Of a stretch of DNA of 64,000 nt, positions 22,780 through 33,454 are shown in pieces. Each line of letters opens with the position of its first letter. Position 1 is the first letter of the stretch. The translations under genes and the position numbers were made by a program. The stretch spans positions 27,787,319 to 27,851,318 of the forward strand of contig NC_052518.1 of the NCBI RefSeq assembly GCF_014356525.2, read 5' to 3'. This stretch comes from Nilaparvata lugens. Taxonomy: Eukaryota > Arthropoda > Insecta > Hemiptera > Delphacidae. The notes beneath the pieces are model-generated. The model was not told the DNA's origin. It was given only the letters and a program-made list of their open reading frames with translations, and ran no database searches.

Positions 22780-23205
22780 TAGAAATCGGCCATTTTTTGT
22801 GTATTGGAATATGGGCTTAAGTACACTCAACAACATTTTTCCCATTTCTCAACCGAATTTGACTTATGATGCATAATTTTGGACCGCCTTGAGGAGTCGA
22901 GAAGAATGAAATGTTGTAAGATGAAATCTGATCATTGTGTCAAAAGTTATGAGTTTGAGATCCTTTTTGATCCTTAAGGTGTCCTTATGCGCGCCTCTCC
23001 ACTAGGAAATAATGAAATGAAGTGCATCTAACGCAGAAATAGCTGAAAACTGTAAAATGAACCGAAAATATGATGTTCTTGGGCCATTCTGTATCTAGCA
23101 CAAGGTAATTGGTTCTGTACTTCTCTCATGTATCCAAATAATATATTAAAAAATCAGAACTACAATATTAATAGCAAGCACCAATGTATAATAGTGACTG
23201 GACTA
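22780..23205. repeat. Dispersed repeat related to 61,608-62,446
   Basis: GTATTGGAATATGGGCTTAA, GCGCGCCTCTCCACTAGGAA and the AGCTGAAAACTG...CCGAAAATA box match in inverted orientation the left part of the large inverted repeat at 62-63 kb, with about 400 bp missing. Confidence 0.8.
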
Positions 23206-23315
23206 TTGTGTGACAACATTTCTGTATAACTCATTACTTTTGTTATTAAGTGGTATTCCTTTTATTCTAATCAATTGCAGATTTCGAAAATAATTTATTT
23301 TATTTTTCATTTCAG

Positions 23316-23405
23316 GGACCAAAATGTGTCACAGAGGCCGTAAAGACAGTTCATCGTGTGTGCTGTTTCTCATTCTGCAAAGAGAGTGAACATGCAATCC
23401 CATAG
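23316..23405 (+). CDS. Candidate terminal exon
   Basis: A long T-rich tract ending TTTCAG precedes 23,316, and one frame runs 29 codons to TAG: GPKCVTEAVKTVHRVCCF then SFCKESEHAIP. It begins in phase 0 if joined to a phase-0 exon. It is cysteine-rich but matches no family I know. Short open stretches after acceptor-like sites are expected by chance, so this is weak. Confidence 0.22.
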   Translation, partial: GPKCVTEAVKTVHRVCCFSFCKESEHAIP

Positions 23406-23429
23406 TTTGACACTGTACACATCGTTTTA

Positions 23430-26400
23430 CTCAAATCAAATTCTTTATTATTCCAAAATGCACAGTTACAAAAAATATGACACTTGAAAATTGGTTACTG
23501 GAATACCTCTACGAGACTATACGTCTGTGTGTAGGGGTGAGTTCTCGGTAGCCAATTATTATCAATATAATGAAAGGAATATGAAAACACAAGTCTGGAA
23601 CAACACAAGTCTGATTGATTGTAGAGAACAGAACAGCGACATATGAAACTATATATTAAAGAAAAAAACGGGACTTCTCAGATCCATATGAGAGAAAATG
23701 GGAAAATTAAATCATTATAACTAGACTTATAACTTAACTAAAGTAAGACATATTTTAAAAAAGGAAAAGAGACCAGCGGACTCACAGGACTCATCTTTAT
23801 GAGAGCGATTTTCCTTGTAAAATTTTTAAAAATATAAAAGGAGTAGGATAGCAAAAATTGACCAAACTGAGCTAAAGAAAAAAAAAGAAGAAAAAATAAA
23901 GGATAGGTTTTAGTGCATATAAACAGAATGAAGCAGGCTTTCAGACATTTCCCACCCCAGGCAGTAGAACCACCTCTCGACCTTACGCTTGTAAACAGCA
24001 ATACTGCATTCGAAGTCTCTCATCTCTGCAGGCAGATTACGATATACCATCTGAGCCAGGTAGAATGGTGTATTCAGCTCCACTCCGTGAACCACCCGCG
24101 GCGTCGCAAATCCATAATTCAATCTATACCGAGTAGGATAGGTATGGAGAATTTCTGGCAAAATATTATGACTATTGTTCTTAAGGTAAATTAATAGAGA
24201 TTTTATATACAATTGCCTTATGTTTAAAACAGGAAATTCTGAAAATAGTTGTATAGTTGGGTATCGGTATTGTTTGTTCAGGGCTGTTTTAATTATTTGT
24301 CTTTGCGACACCGCAAGCGGCTCCAGGAGAGAAGGTGACAGTCCTCCCCAGATGAGAATACCGTACTGTATGATAGACTGAACGAAAGCATAATAGACAG
24401 TCTTACAATGTTGCAAGCTCAGTACCTGGCTCAGTTGATTGAAAGCATACAGCAATCTTCGGAGCCTCTGCTTTATAAACTGTATGTGTGGACTCCAATT
24501 TAAGTTGTAATCAATTACTATGCCCAGATACTTGTATTGGTTTACTCTTTCTAAGATTTCACAGTTGCACACGGTAGAAGTTGGGTCTCCACATGAGTGA
24601 AGTTTCATGACTCTGGGGCCTGGATCTTGCCGACCACGGGTTACAATAGGCATGTACTTGGACTTACTCGTATTTATGGTCAAACAGTTATGGTCGAACC
24701 AGCTTTTCATCATAGCTAGGTCGGTTGTTGCATTTTTGAACGCCTCATCCCACTGCCTACCTGTAGAAACCACCGCTGTGTCATCAGCAAATAAAAAAAG
24801 TTTACTGCTGATGTTCAGCAGCGGTAGGTTATTGACATAGATCAAAAAGAGTAGAGGCCCTAGAGTACTTCCCTGAACAACTCCGTAATCAACCTTTTCC
24901 AGGCCACTCATATTATCATTAATTTGGACATATTGAAACCTGTCCTGTAGATAACTCTTGAACCACTGTAAGGAGGTCTGTTTGAGTCCAATCATTTCCA
25001 GTTTTATCATGAGTTTCTCCCTATCAACAGAATCAAAGGCTTTTGCCAAATCAAGGTAAGTAATTATCAATTTATTTTTTATTTTAATATTTTCAGTAAT
25101 ATGTTTAGATAGGTCAAAAAACGCGTCTGAACAATTTTTTGATTTTTGATGTTGATAAAATATTATTCTCGGTCAAATATTGCATTAATTGGTTTTTCAC
25201 ACATCTTTCTAGTATTTTTGAAATTATTGCCAGAAGAGAGATTGGACGGTAATTACTGTAATTGGTTTTGGGGCCAGATTTGTAGATAGGGATAACTTTG
25301 GAGATTTTGAGTACATCTGGAAATTTGCCTGTTTGTAAACTCAAATTAATTAAATAGTGAATAGGGTGTATGAGTGAGAGCACGTTTTCTTTAATAACTC
25401 TTGCAGGAATCCGGTCATGGCCTGGTGCGCTGTTTCCTCTCATGCTGCCAACCACCTGCTTGAGTTCTTCTTGTGTGACACATTGAAACTCAAACCGAGA
25501 CTCGACAGCATGATAAGAATCGTTTACTGCTGGCTCACCCCTGGGAGTAATACTATCAGCCAAACACCTCCCCACAGAGGAGAAGAATTTGTTGAAGCCA
25601 TTACTAACATCTGAAACACTATGTTGTCCTGTGGCTTGCCCATCCTGTATAAGCACATTTATAGGGAAAGACTTTTTCTGAGTAGGTCTTCCAGATATTT
25701 CATTTACAGTTGACCAGAATTTTTTGGGATTGTGGGAGGCTTCATCTATTTTGTTTTTATAATAATTGTATTTTGCAAGTTTAATCAAAGAGTGGAGTCT
25801 ATTCCTGTATTGGAGAAATTCGTTTTTCAAGCTGATACAGAAGGGTTGTCTATTCAATTTCTTTTTTAATTTATCCCGGTGCCTGATAGATTGAATTAGA
25901 CCAATGCTGATCCATGGCTTCAATTTTGTATATTTTGCAGTAACCTGAATTCTTTTAGTGTTGGTTTCTATAGTTTTCTGGATAGTTTCAGTAAACAGAC
26001 GTGTTGCCACATTCACGTCAGTTTCGCTAGTAATTGAGTCCCAGTTCTGCAAAGAAAGAGAATTATTGATTGATTGCCAATCAACCTTTGAAAAATACTC
26101 ATCCTTATTTGTGTGCTGTGTTTTCTTATTAGAGAATATATTCATACATATTGCGTAGTGGTCAGTGACAGCTGTTTGAACTATTATTGTAGAGGCTTGA
26201 AAGGATTGTGGTAGTCTTATAAAATAGTGGTCTATACAAGTACCGCTGGCCGGCCTAGTCACCTTGTCTATACTAGCTGTTAGTCCTACTTCGTTCAACA
26301 CATCAATGTATTTCTCTTCCAGCGAACCCGGAAACACATTTAAAATGTCACAATTCAGATCTCCGGCTATAATTAGCATTTTCCTATTTGTTAAAGAATT

Positions 26401-26930
26401 AAGATGATTTTCGAGAGCTACTAAGAATCGAGGTAAGCTGGAGTTTGGACTCCGATATACAGCAAGAAGTTGACAGGGAGTTCCCTCCCAGTCAAAATCT
26501 ATAGACAGACAGGTGGCCAGACCACCCAGTTGGAGCTCATCACATGTTACTGTGAGATTACTATCTATGTATACGACTATACCATCGCACTAATTTAGGC
26601 TATTGTAAGATCTGAGTAGCTTATACCCTGGAATTTCCAAGAGATCACTCTCGTCATTCAGCCATGCCTCAGTCAGTACAATACAGCTAAAACGATGTTT
26701 GATACCTTCTAAGATAACCATAAACTCGTCTATGTTTTTCTTATAACTTCTGATATTTTGATGAATCACTGAGAAATCCGCACAGTCTTCATTCCTTGAA
26801 AAATTAAATGTAGGATTGTAGAAAGAAAAATTATTAATGTCTGCACACTCTATGCACTCGATCGGCGACGCATCAATCGGCGCCATCAAATCGCTCATTA
26901 GACCTACTATCAACCAAACGATTGTTGTAA
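23430..26930 (-). mobile_element. CR1/Jockey-like non-LTR element, ORF2 half
   Basis: The 3' terminus is AATAAAGAATTTGATTTG (minus) at about 23,432-23,449. A 3' UTR of roughly 450 bp follows, then ORF2 (23,910-26,913). Only one premature stop and one frameshift break ORF2, so the insertion is relatively young. A matching ORF1 lies upstream at 29,035-30,049 in the same orientation, beyond a 2.1-kb AT-rich spacer. Confidence 0.85.
23910..26913 (-). pseudogene. Endonuclease-reverse transcriptase ORF2 (one stop, one frameshift)
   Basis: About 1000 codons on the minus strand. The N-terminal part is an APE-type endonuclease: FSVIHQNIRSYKKN, VLTEAWLND, a YRSPNSS stretch, MLIIAGDLNCDIL and the DHY box at CIDHYFI. 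RT follows with APGHDRIPARVIKE, NYRPISLL, ITYLDLAKAFDSVD (catalytic Asp), YGVVQGSTLGPLLF and the catalytic FADDTAVV, then YKYLGIVID and a long C-terminal region. An amber TAG at about 26,590 interrupts the endonuclease within an otherwise continuous frame. A small deletion with frameshift near 25,075-25,135 removes the conserved QxGFRxGxST stretch between RT blocks. Everything else stays open. The protein would nick DNA and prime cDNA synthesis at the nick. Confidence 0.9.
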
Positions 26931-29034
26931 CAAGCCGAGCCGCCTGACTAACTCAGTTATTTAGCGAGAGACAGAACATGCTTTTAATTGAAAATAAAAA
27001 TATCATCTTAGGGGAACATTAGGCTAATGAATACTAATATAAATGAAAACTTATTTTAGTTCAACTGCTACTTGGATTCAGTTATATTGATACCACAATT
27101 GAATACTCAAGTGCCCTAATATACTACAGTAACTATATAATGTACCAGTAAATGTAATAAAAGTTTTAAAAATAAATGATTACACTATTAAAAAACTATT
27201 TCAACGAGATTTGAACAAATATTTTCTCAAATTTGTTTCAAAGTAAAGTAGGTTGTTTCTCAATAAGATTTTTAATTGATAAGACTGTGGTAAACAGAAT
27301 TTTTAATTGATAAGATTGTGATATTAGAATTTAAATTTCAGCATAGTATAGCATAATAATAGATAAGTGGAAAGCTCAGAGAATGTGCAAAAATATTCTT
27401 ATGAAGGATGGGCACCGATAGACAATACACAGATCGACGCTCCGGAAACCGATGCTCCTCTTATCTAACCAACGCTAAAGAGAACAACGCATCTTAAAAA
27501 CGATCATTATAGGTATATTTGTCAATGATACATAGGATCATTTTTCCTGGGTTATAGATAATTCATGGAAAATGACATAAAATATGGAAACCGCTGCAAT
27601 ATCCATGAATAATCTTATTATCATTATTCTTTGCTTATTTTTCAAATTGTTATAAAATTGATAGTTATTATGTCAACTTATATGGAATTTAATATTGTTT
27701 AAATTTGAGAAGAATATCGATGACCGGTGCCGACACATCCATGCACCAATACCCATCTGTAATCCTATATCATTGTTCTAAAGCAGACTTAGTTTCATTT
27801 ATTACTTTTAAATACAAATTAAAATAATATAAGATGCATACTCCTATTTCTTATAAGGAGCTATGCATTATTCACGTTAGTACGTAATATTTCAGCAATT
27901 ATAATTTCGATTATAAATAGTTCACACCTAAGGTAGGATTCCATTAGTATAAAGATATTCATGTAATATAATATAATATTATATATATAGAAAGATATAC
28001 CTCTTTAATTATTGCTTTATATTTATTCATCTCAATATTATAGGATTTATTATAATATAATAATAAGATTATATTTAAAAATCTTTGATTATCCTATCAA
28101 ATATTATAATTAGACTATGTATAATAAATAATCGGAACTATGTATGTTTTATAATTATATTTCATAAATCAATATTACAATCACCATTACGATTGTGATT
28201 ATATTATAATGATTAGATGATAAGTGTTTTTTTTTTTCATTTAAACTGTAGCCTAATGAAAGAGTGACTAGAGAGAATGGAATGGAATTGCAACTATTAT
28301 TTAATCTTATCTCCGATAATTTTTTTTTTCTTCAAAGCTGAGGGGGGTCGATTTCGTACGATTTTCTTGTCAACTATTGAGAATACTGCTGTTACTTGTC
28401 ATTCAAGGTTTGTGATAAAAATACGTAGGCCTACTGTCAGATAGATCTCTGCACTAAAAGATCAGTTAATCACTTTCGTTTTCAGTAGTATTCTAATCTA
28501 CTCATTACAGTATGCTCAGTACACAATTATTTTAATAGAGACAGATTTAAGTAAGAGAATATCAATTATGGAGTATTTTAGATTAAAGAGTACAATTTCC
28601 TATTCTCCGTCAAAATAATAAATTGATTCGAGAGCCTACGTTAATAAAAGTTACGATTTCTTTGTGTCTGTAGACACAGGACAATAGCCTATAGTGTAAT
28701 ATCATTAGTTTTACTAAAAAAAAATATAATCTTTCGAATCATTTGATAATTAGTTGAAAAATTAGTTTAATATTGAATAGCGGTTCCACTTAATTAAATT
28801 TAATATGTATATATTAAATAAACTGAAAACTAAAATAAATATGTATATGCACATTATACACTTAAATTGTTAACGCATGAAAGACTCTCATCGTATTAAT
28901 GTGGCCCTAAAAAGTGTATTAATGATAAAAAATATAATTAGTGCATTCTAAGAAAAAAAAAATTTATATATATTACTTTATCTTCAGCAAAAATTATATT
29001 TTCAATCACTTTCTGATATCAGAAAATAGACTAG
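26931..29034. other. AT-rich spacer between ORF1 and ORF2
   Basis: About 2.1 kb with no ORF above 80 codons and no retroelement motif. Elements of this type normally have ORF1 and ORF2 adjacent. Either foreign DNA was inserted here, or the two ORFs come from different copies. No clear inverted ends or flanking duplication were found by eye. Confidence 0.5.
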
Positions 29035-30049
29035 TTAATGGGATGTTTGTTGATTATCCATGGGTGTTGTCTGGGTGTTGTCATCCGCAATATAGTTCGA
29101 GTTGTCGTTTCCGCGTAACTCAGCGATTTGCTCCGTATGAAGGACCCGAATCGCACGTTGACCTACGGCAACCTTAGCCATAACTTTGCAGTCTCTGGTC
29201 CAAACAGAAGTTAGTTTTTTGTCCTTCACTAGTTGTCTAGCTGCATTAAAGAGTGATCGTGTCTCTGGAGTGAGATGCTCGCTCAAATAAACTGGAGTAT
29301 TAGGAAAGTGGCTGTTTAGTTCGTTAGCTGTAAGCGTACCCTTGAATCGCCTCGCTGATAACCTGTTCGACTTCGTGAATCTTGAGGTGAAATTGACTAC
29401 AATTGAGGGCGGCATATTGGCGTTTTTCCTATACGGTAACCTATGAGCCGCAGAAATGTCCCATTCGTTAAAGTTAACGTTAATTGCTCTGGCAACAGCA
29501 TCTAGAACGGTAAACATGTCCTCCCCTTTCGTTAATGGCACACCCGACACAAGGATATTGTTTTTGCGTGTGTGTTGTTGCAAGTCTTTTAAGTCACCTT
29601 TCTTTTGTTGTAGCTCCTCTTTAAGTTGAGAGTTCTCCTGGAGCACGAGTTCGACTGATTTGCACGCATTTTCGCACTTACTAGTAACTTCCGCGAATTT
29701 TTCTCTAATTTCTGAAATTTCCAGATTGTTTTTTTTTAATGTCTGCTTTCACTTGCTTTAGATTATTTTCGTTCGTATCCCACCTCATGTTATTAGAGTC
29801 CCAGTTCATTTTATTTTCTTTACGGAATTCAGCGATAGCATGCAGAATGGAATTATAGTCTTCTACCTGTTTACTGGCGGATGAAGGTGTAGAGGAATTT
29901 TCAGTAGAGCATTTTTCGCAGTTCCATTCCCCATGTTTATTAACAGGGCCACTGCATTTCATATGATAACGGGCGTCACAAACTGAACACTTCACACTAT
30001 CTTCAAGCACTGTAACGGACTTATTACATTTTAAACACTTATCTGCCAT
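29035..30049 (-). pseudogene. ORF1 protein: PHD finger plus coiled coil (frameshifted)
   Basis: Minus-strand product of a non-LTR ORF1. It starts MADKCLKCNKSVTVLEDSVK; residues 5-50 form a PHD-type zinc finger with the C-x2-C, C-x2-C, H-x2-C and WNCEKC pattern. A frameshift at the run of T at about 29,729-29,737 divides it. Downstream the frame carries a coiled coil (ENSQLKEELQQKKGDLKDLQ), an RRM-like block with NNILVSGVPL and DISAAHRLP, and a C-terminal basic region. ORF1 proteins of CR1-group elements bind RNA and form the ribonucleoprotein. One base in a homopolymer is the only break seen, so an assembly error is possible. A 5' UTR of about 190 bp runs to about 30,245. Confidence 0.85.
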
Positions 30050-30394
30050 GGTTAATGTGTGATTTAACCACTTTAAATAAATAAAATACTAATTGGAACT
30101 TCGTAAAGTAGATGATTAAATTTTAGGTTAAGCCAGTTAATAGGAGAATACGGCAGGCGGCTGGCGTTAACTTGTTACCGAGCTTTCGTTTCACAGAGCG
30201 ATAACAAACGATACGAACTCATCGGCTGTCCGAACTGAACTGAACTATATCATAGTATATACTATTATCATAGTATATCCCACTTCCATTGTATAATTTT
30301 GAACATTACAAAGCATGTGTTCTGTCATGAATAATAATATGTTTATGTGAATTACCAATTTACTGTTACTTTCGCAATTCTTCATATGTTTTGA

Positions 30395-30576
30395 AAAAAA
30401 AGAAGGTATTTGCACTTCATTGGATAATTATTTTATACTAGCTGGCCCGGCGAACTTCGTAACGCCATATAGTTAATGCATCTCATGACAAACTTTAGCT
30501 GAATGCACACCTGAGGAGGCGCGATGCGGCATTTTGCATCCAGGTGCTTCTTGCATATTGGTTTGAATGGAAGCAG

Positions 30577-30650
<74 letters not shown>

Positions 30651-30690
30651 AATGGGGCATGGTGTGGAACAGTGTGATAAGGCAATCTTC
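30395..30690 (-). mobile_element. Helitron 3' portion, inverted relative of 21.7-22.0 kb
   Basis: Reads, on the minus strand, GATTGCCTTATCACACTGTT, a (GT)n tract, the CTGCTTCCATTCAAACCAAT box and the GCCGGGCCAGCTAG terminus at 30,438. Beyond CTAG it shares TATAAAATAATTATCCAATG with the other copy. Its 5' part differs, so it is a chimera or truncated. Confidence 0.75.
30579..30649. repeat. (CA)n microsatellite
   Basis: About 35 CA units, uninterrupted; the same position inside the Helitron family as the (GT)n at 21.8 kb. Confidence 0.97.
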
Positions 30691-30699
30691 ATAAGCTCA

Positions 30700-31600
30700 A
30701 CACTTTGCATCACCAAGCTGCGTCTCCTCCGATCTTAAAATTAGCTTAGTGTACAGCTGGTAACTTTGGATGATATTATTCATATTATTCAAATTATTAA
30801 TTTTCATGGATTTTATTTATGTAGATAATTTTTCAACAGCAAAATAAATTAGTTACTAAAAATCAATTGATTCTAAACACCTAAGACAATGGCACAGAAT
30901 TATTCGAAACGTAGCCAGGATTTGATTTCGGGTGGGAGAAATGAAATTTGATTGCCGTAGGGATTTAACAAAAACAAATCAACTTACGCCTAAAATCTGC
31001 ATTTTACAGCATTTTCTGCGTTTTCTAAGCTTTTTGGAGAACAGATGAAGAGCAAATTTTCGAATTTGGTTGAGAAGTTCAGCTAGTATTTGAACTAATA
31101 CCAATGATACGACCCAAAAAAGGCGGGTTTCAGCGTTGTTCATGAGTTTTCTGCGTTTCGTCAGCATTCTGCATTACTGATTTTGTTGTAAATCATTTCA
31201 AGTGTGTTGTCCTTAGTGTGAGAGATGTATGTTGATGGAAGTAAATGTATGATAGATTGTATGAATGGTAAACCACCACCATTGAGCTTGATCATTGTAG
31301 ACAAGTTCAATAGTGCCGGTCCAAAGTCCGATTGAAACCCCCCTTTCACATTAACAAGCAATCTGTGAGGTTTCTCACAATTGAATCATATTTAAAATTC
31401 ATTACCACGTTTATCATGGATTTTAATTTTTTTATGATTTAATGAGAAAACTAGAATCATGGTTAGCTAATGTGTAAAGAGGCATAAAAGCGTGATGGCC
31501 ATTCAGCACAGTATAAAAATAAGCTTGCATTTTCTTAAAATGTATGTATTCAGGGCGAGTTACTTATTTTTATCTATAAAATCTAAAAAATAGATTTTTC
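30700..31600. other. No gene seen
   Basis: AT-rich, stops in all frames. TGTATGTATTCAGGGCGAG at 31,543 resembles TGTATGAATTCAGGGCTAC at 7485, a hint of shared repeat ancestry. Confidence 0.4.
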
Positions 31601-31605
31601 TATCT

Positions 31606-31779
31606 TGCATTTCCATTGTAGGTTTGGCAATGGGATTACCACTTTCAGGATATTTTGCAAATTTATACATTAATGAACTCGAAAGATCCAAAATAGTTGA
31701 TAATATTAACCCTCTAAAACAGAATGTTACAGTATTATATCAGTACAGATATGTAAACGATATAAGAATGTCTTTATGA
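31606..31779 (+). pseudogene. Penelope-like reverse transcriptase fragment
   Basis: Plus-strand translation reads GLAMGLPLSGYFANLYINEL and, further on, QYRYVNDIRM before a stop. This matches the Penelope-like element RT core, where GLPMGSPLSP-x-LA-x-L is followed about 40 residues later by the catalytic YVDD. Here the second catalytic aspartate is preceded by Asn (YVND), so the fragment is inactive. Neither the GIY-YIG endonuclease nor other RT blocks are visible nearby. It is the only Penelope-type coding trace in the window, and a hammerhead-like motif lies about 700 bp away. Confidence 0.7.
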
Positions 31780-32475
31780 AGATTATGTGAAACATTGATA
31801 CTAGTAGTTGTAGTTTGTGTTTTTAATCTTGTACCTATTTTATGTTAAAAACTTTTCAAAGAAAGGGTAACTTACTATAATGTCATTTAATAAAATGAGC
31901 TTTTATATTTGGTTTTGAATAAACAAGATATACTTACTAATGTAATCATTGATAAAGTGAGTTTCATTTCTAAATGAATATAAATTAAGTTTATTGATGT
32001 TATTATAGAGAGCATTTGCAATAAATTATAGTTATTCAATAACTGATCTGTTTTATTTACAGTTACCCATAATCTATATAAATAAAAATCAAGCCTCAAA
32101 TTTTGACATTCAATAACTTTTAATATTATCTTCATGTATAGAATTTACTGAGGATTTAAATAGAAACTCAGAATAATAATTGAGTTTCAAAAACCCTATT
32201 ACTCTTATTGACCAAGGTATGAAGAGTCTATCGCAATAAACCTTGCATATTGACTACAGTAGCCTTCGTAGGTACTGCTGTACTTGATTGTTTATAATGT
32301 CGTTTTCACAGTAAAATTTTGCATTGCGCACTTGGTGTAGATAAGGCTTACGATGTACAGTAAATACAGAGGGCAACCTCATCCAATAATATATCAACAT
32401 TTCAATTGAAATACATTTTATTATTATATATCACACATGTAAACTTAAAAGTAGAAATATTTTTAAAACTCATGT

Positions 32476-32517
32476 TAGTGACGACCGTTTCGTTGTGTGC
32501 TGCATCATCAAACTAAA
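32476..32517 (-). ncRNA. Hammerhead-ribozyme-like motif (minus)
   Basis: On the minus strand: stem I strand TTAGT; TTGATGA (CUGANGA with C3 changed); a 12-base stem II region that now pairs poorly; CGAAAC; a GGTC loop; GTC; then ACTAA, which pairs perfectly with TTAGT. Cleavage would be expected after GTC. Parts and order match a type I minimal hammerhead as found in Penelope-like elements, but the C3 change and weak stem II argue against activity. Confidence 0.4.
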
Positions 32518-32519
32518 TT

Positions 32520-33450
32520 ATGTTCAAACAGTAGACTCTCAAAATTTGAGGGTTGTGGTGGGGGAATTGAACTCAGCCATATAGATGAGTTTTAAAAATA
32601 CGGTACCTATTTATACTTCAAAGTTAACATTTGTGTTGATTTGTGTTAACATTCAACAAGTAAAAAAAATAATGGATATTCAATAAAGAAAAACAAAAAT
32701 AATTGAAATAGAAACAAATAAATAAACATAAAAGCTGTGAACTGTATGAATCATTCAGTAAACAAGAATTATTTGAATCATACAAGGATTCAAATAAAAG
32801 TCTGATAAAATTATTGGTATTTTACCAGTTCCATCAAAAGCCGCATTCAAAGAAAAGTTTAATTTTTTTTTACTTCAAACCATTTAAGTGTTTCAAAAAA
32901 ACACTGAAAATATTATTGCGTGCTGTAACAAAAAAAAAATGCGGCAAACCTAACATTATTTCTAGCATTTTTGTTTCTTTTAAAATTGTATATAAAAAAT
33001 GTTTTAAACTTTCTTGTGAACCTAGTAGGCAGTTTGATAGACATTTTTATAAAAATCTCTGATGGTGTTGAAAAAAGGCGTGTGAATGACCATTGCCAAT
33101 ATATGCCTATATAGGTAATAACACCAAATCCATGTTATGTTAGTTTGGTTCACTTCAGGTAGGATTTATAATATTATGCTGATATTTTGTTGACAGAAAC
33201 ATGATTCTGATGACTATATCGTCAAGAACGTTAATTATTATAGAAATTAAAATGATTAAATCATTGTTCTTACATTTTATTGTTTTCAAAGATATTTTCA
33301 GAAATGTCAACACAGTATAGATATGGTATTCTATTTGAATATTAAGGTACCCACCTCACTAAGTATCGATCAAAAATGTGCTATAAGACAAGAATAGAGC
33401 ATATTCAACAATCGAAACTCAAGAATTATTTTCATGTGAAATACAAAAAT
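32520..33450. other. No gene supported
   Basis: AT-rich. A lysine- and phenylalanine-rich frame at 32,814-33,062 has no recognisable motif and looks like composition. Confidence 0.4.
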
Positions 33451-33454
33451 AAAT

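Noticed and set aside
32814..33062. Lysine/phenylalanine-rich ORF
   Set aside because: No motif, extreme composition, no splice or start context; likely chance in AT-rich DNA.
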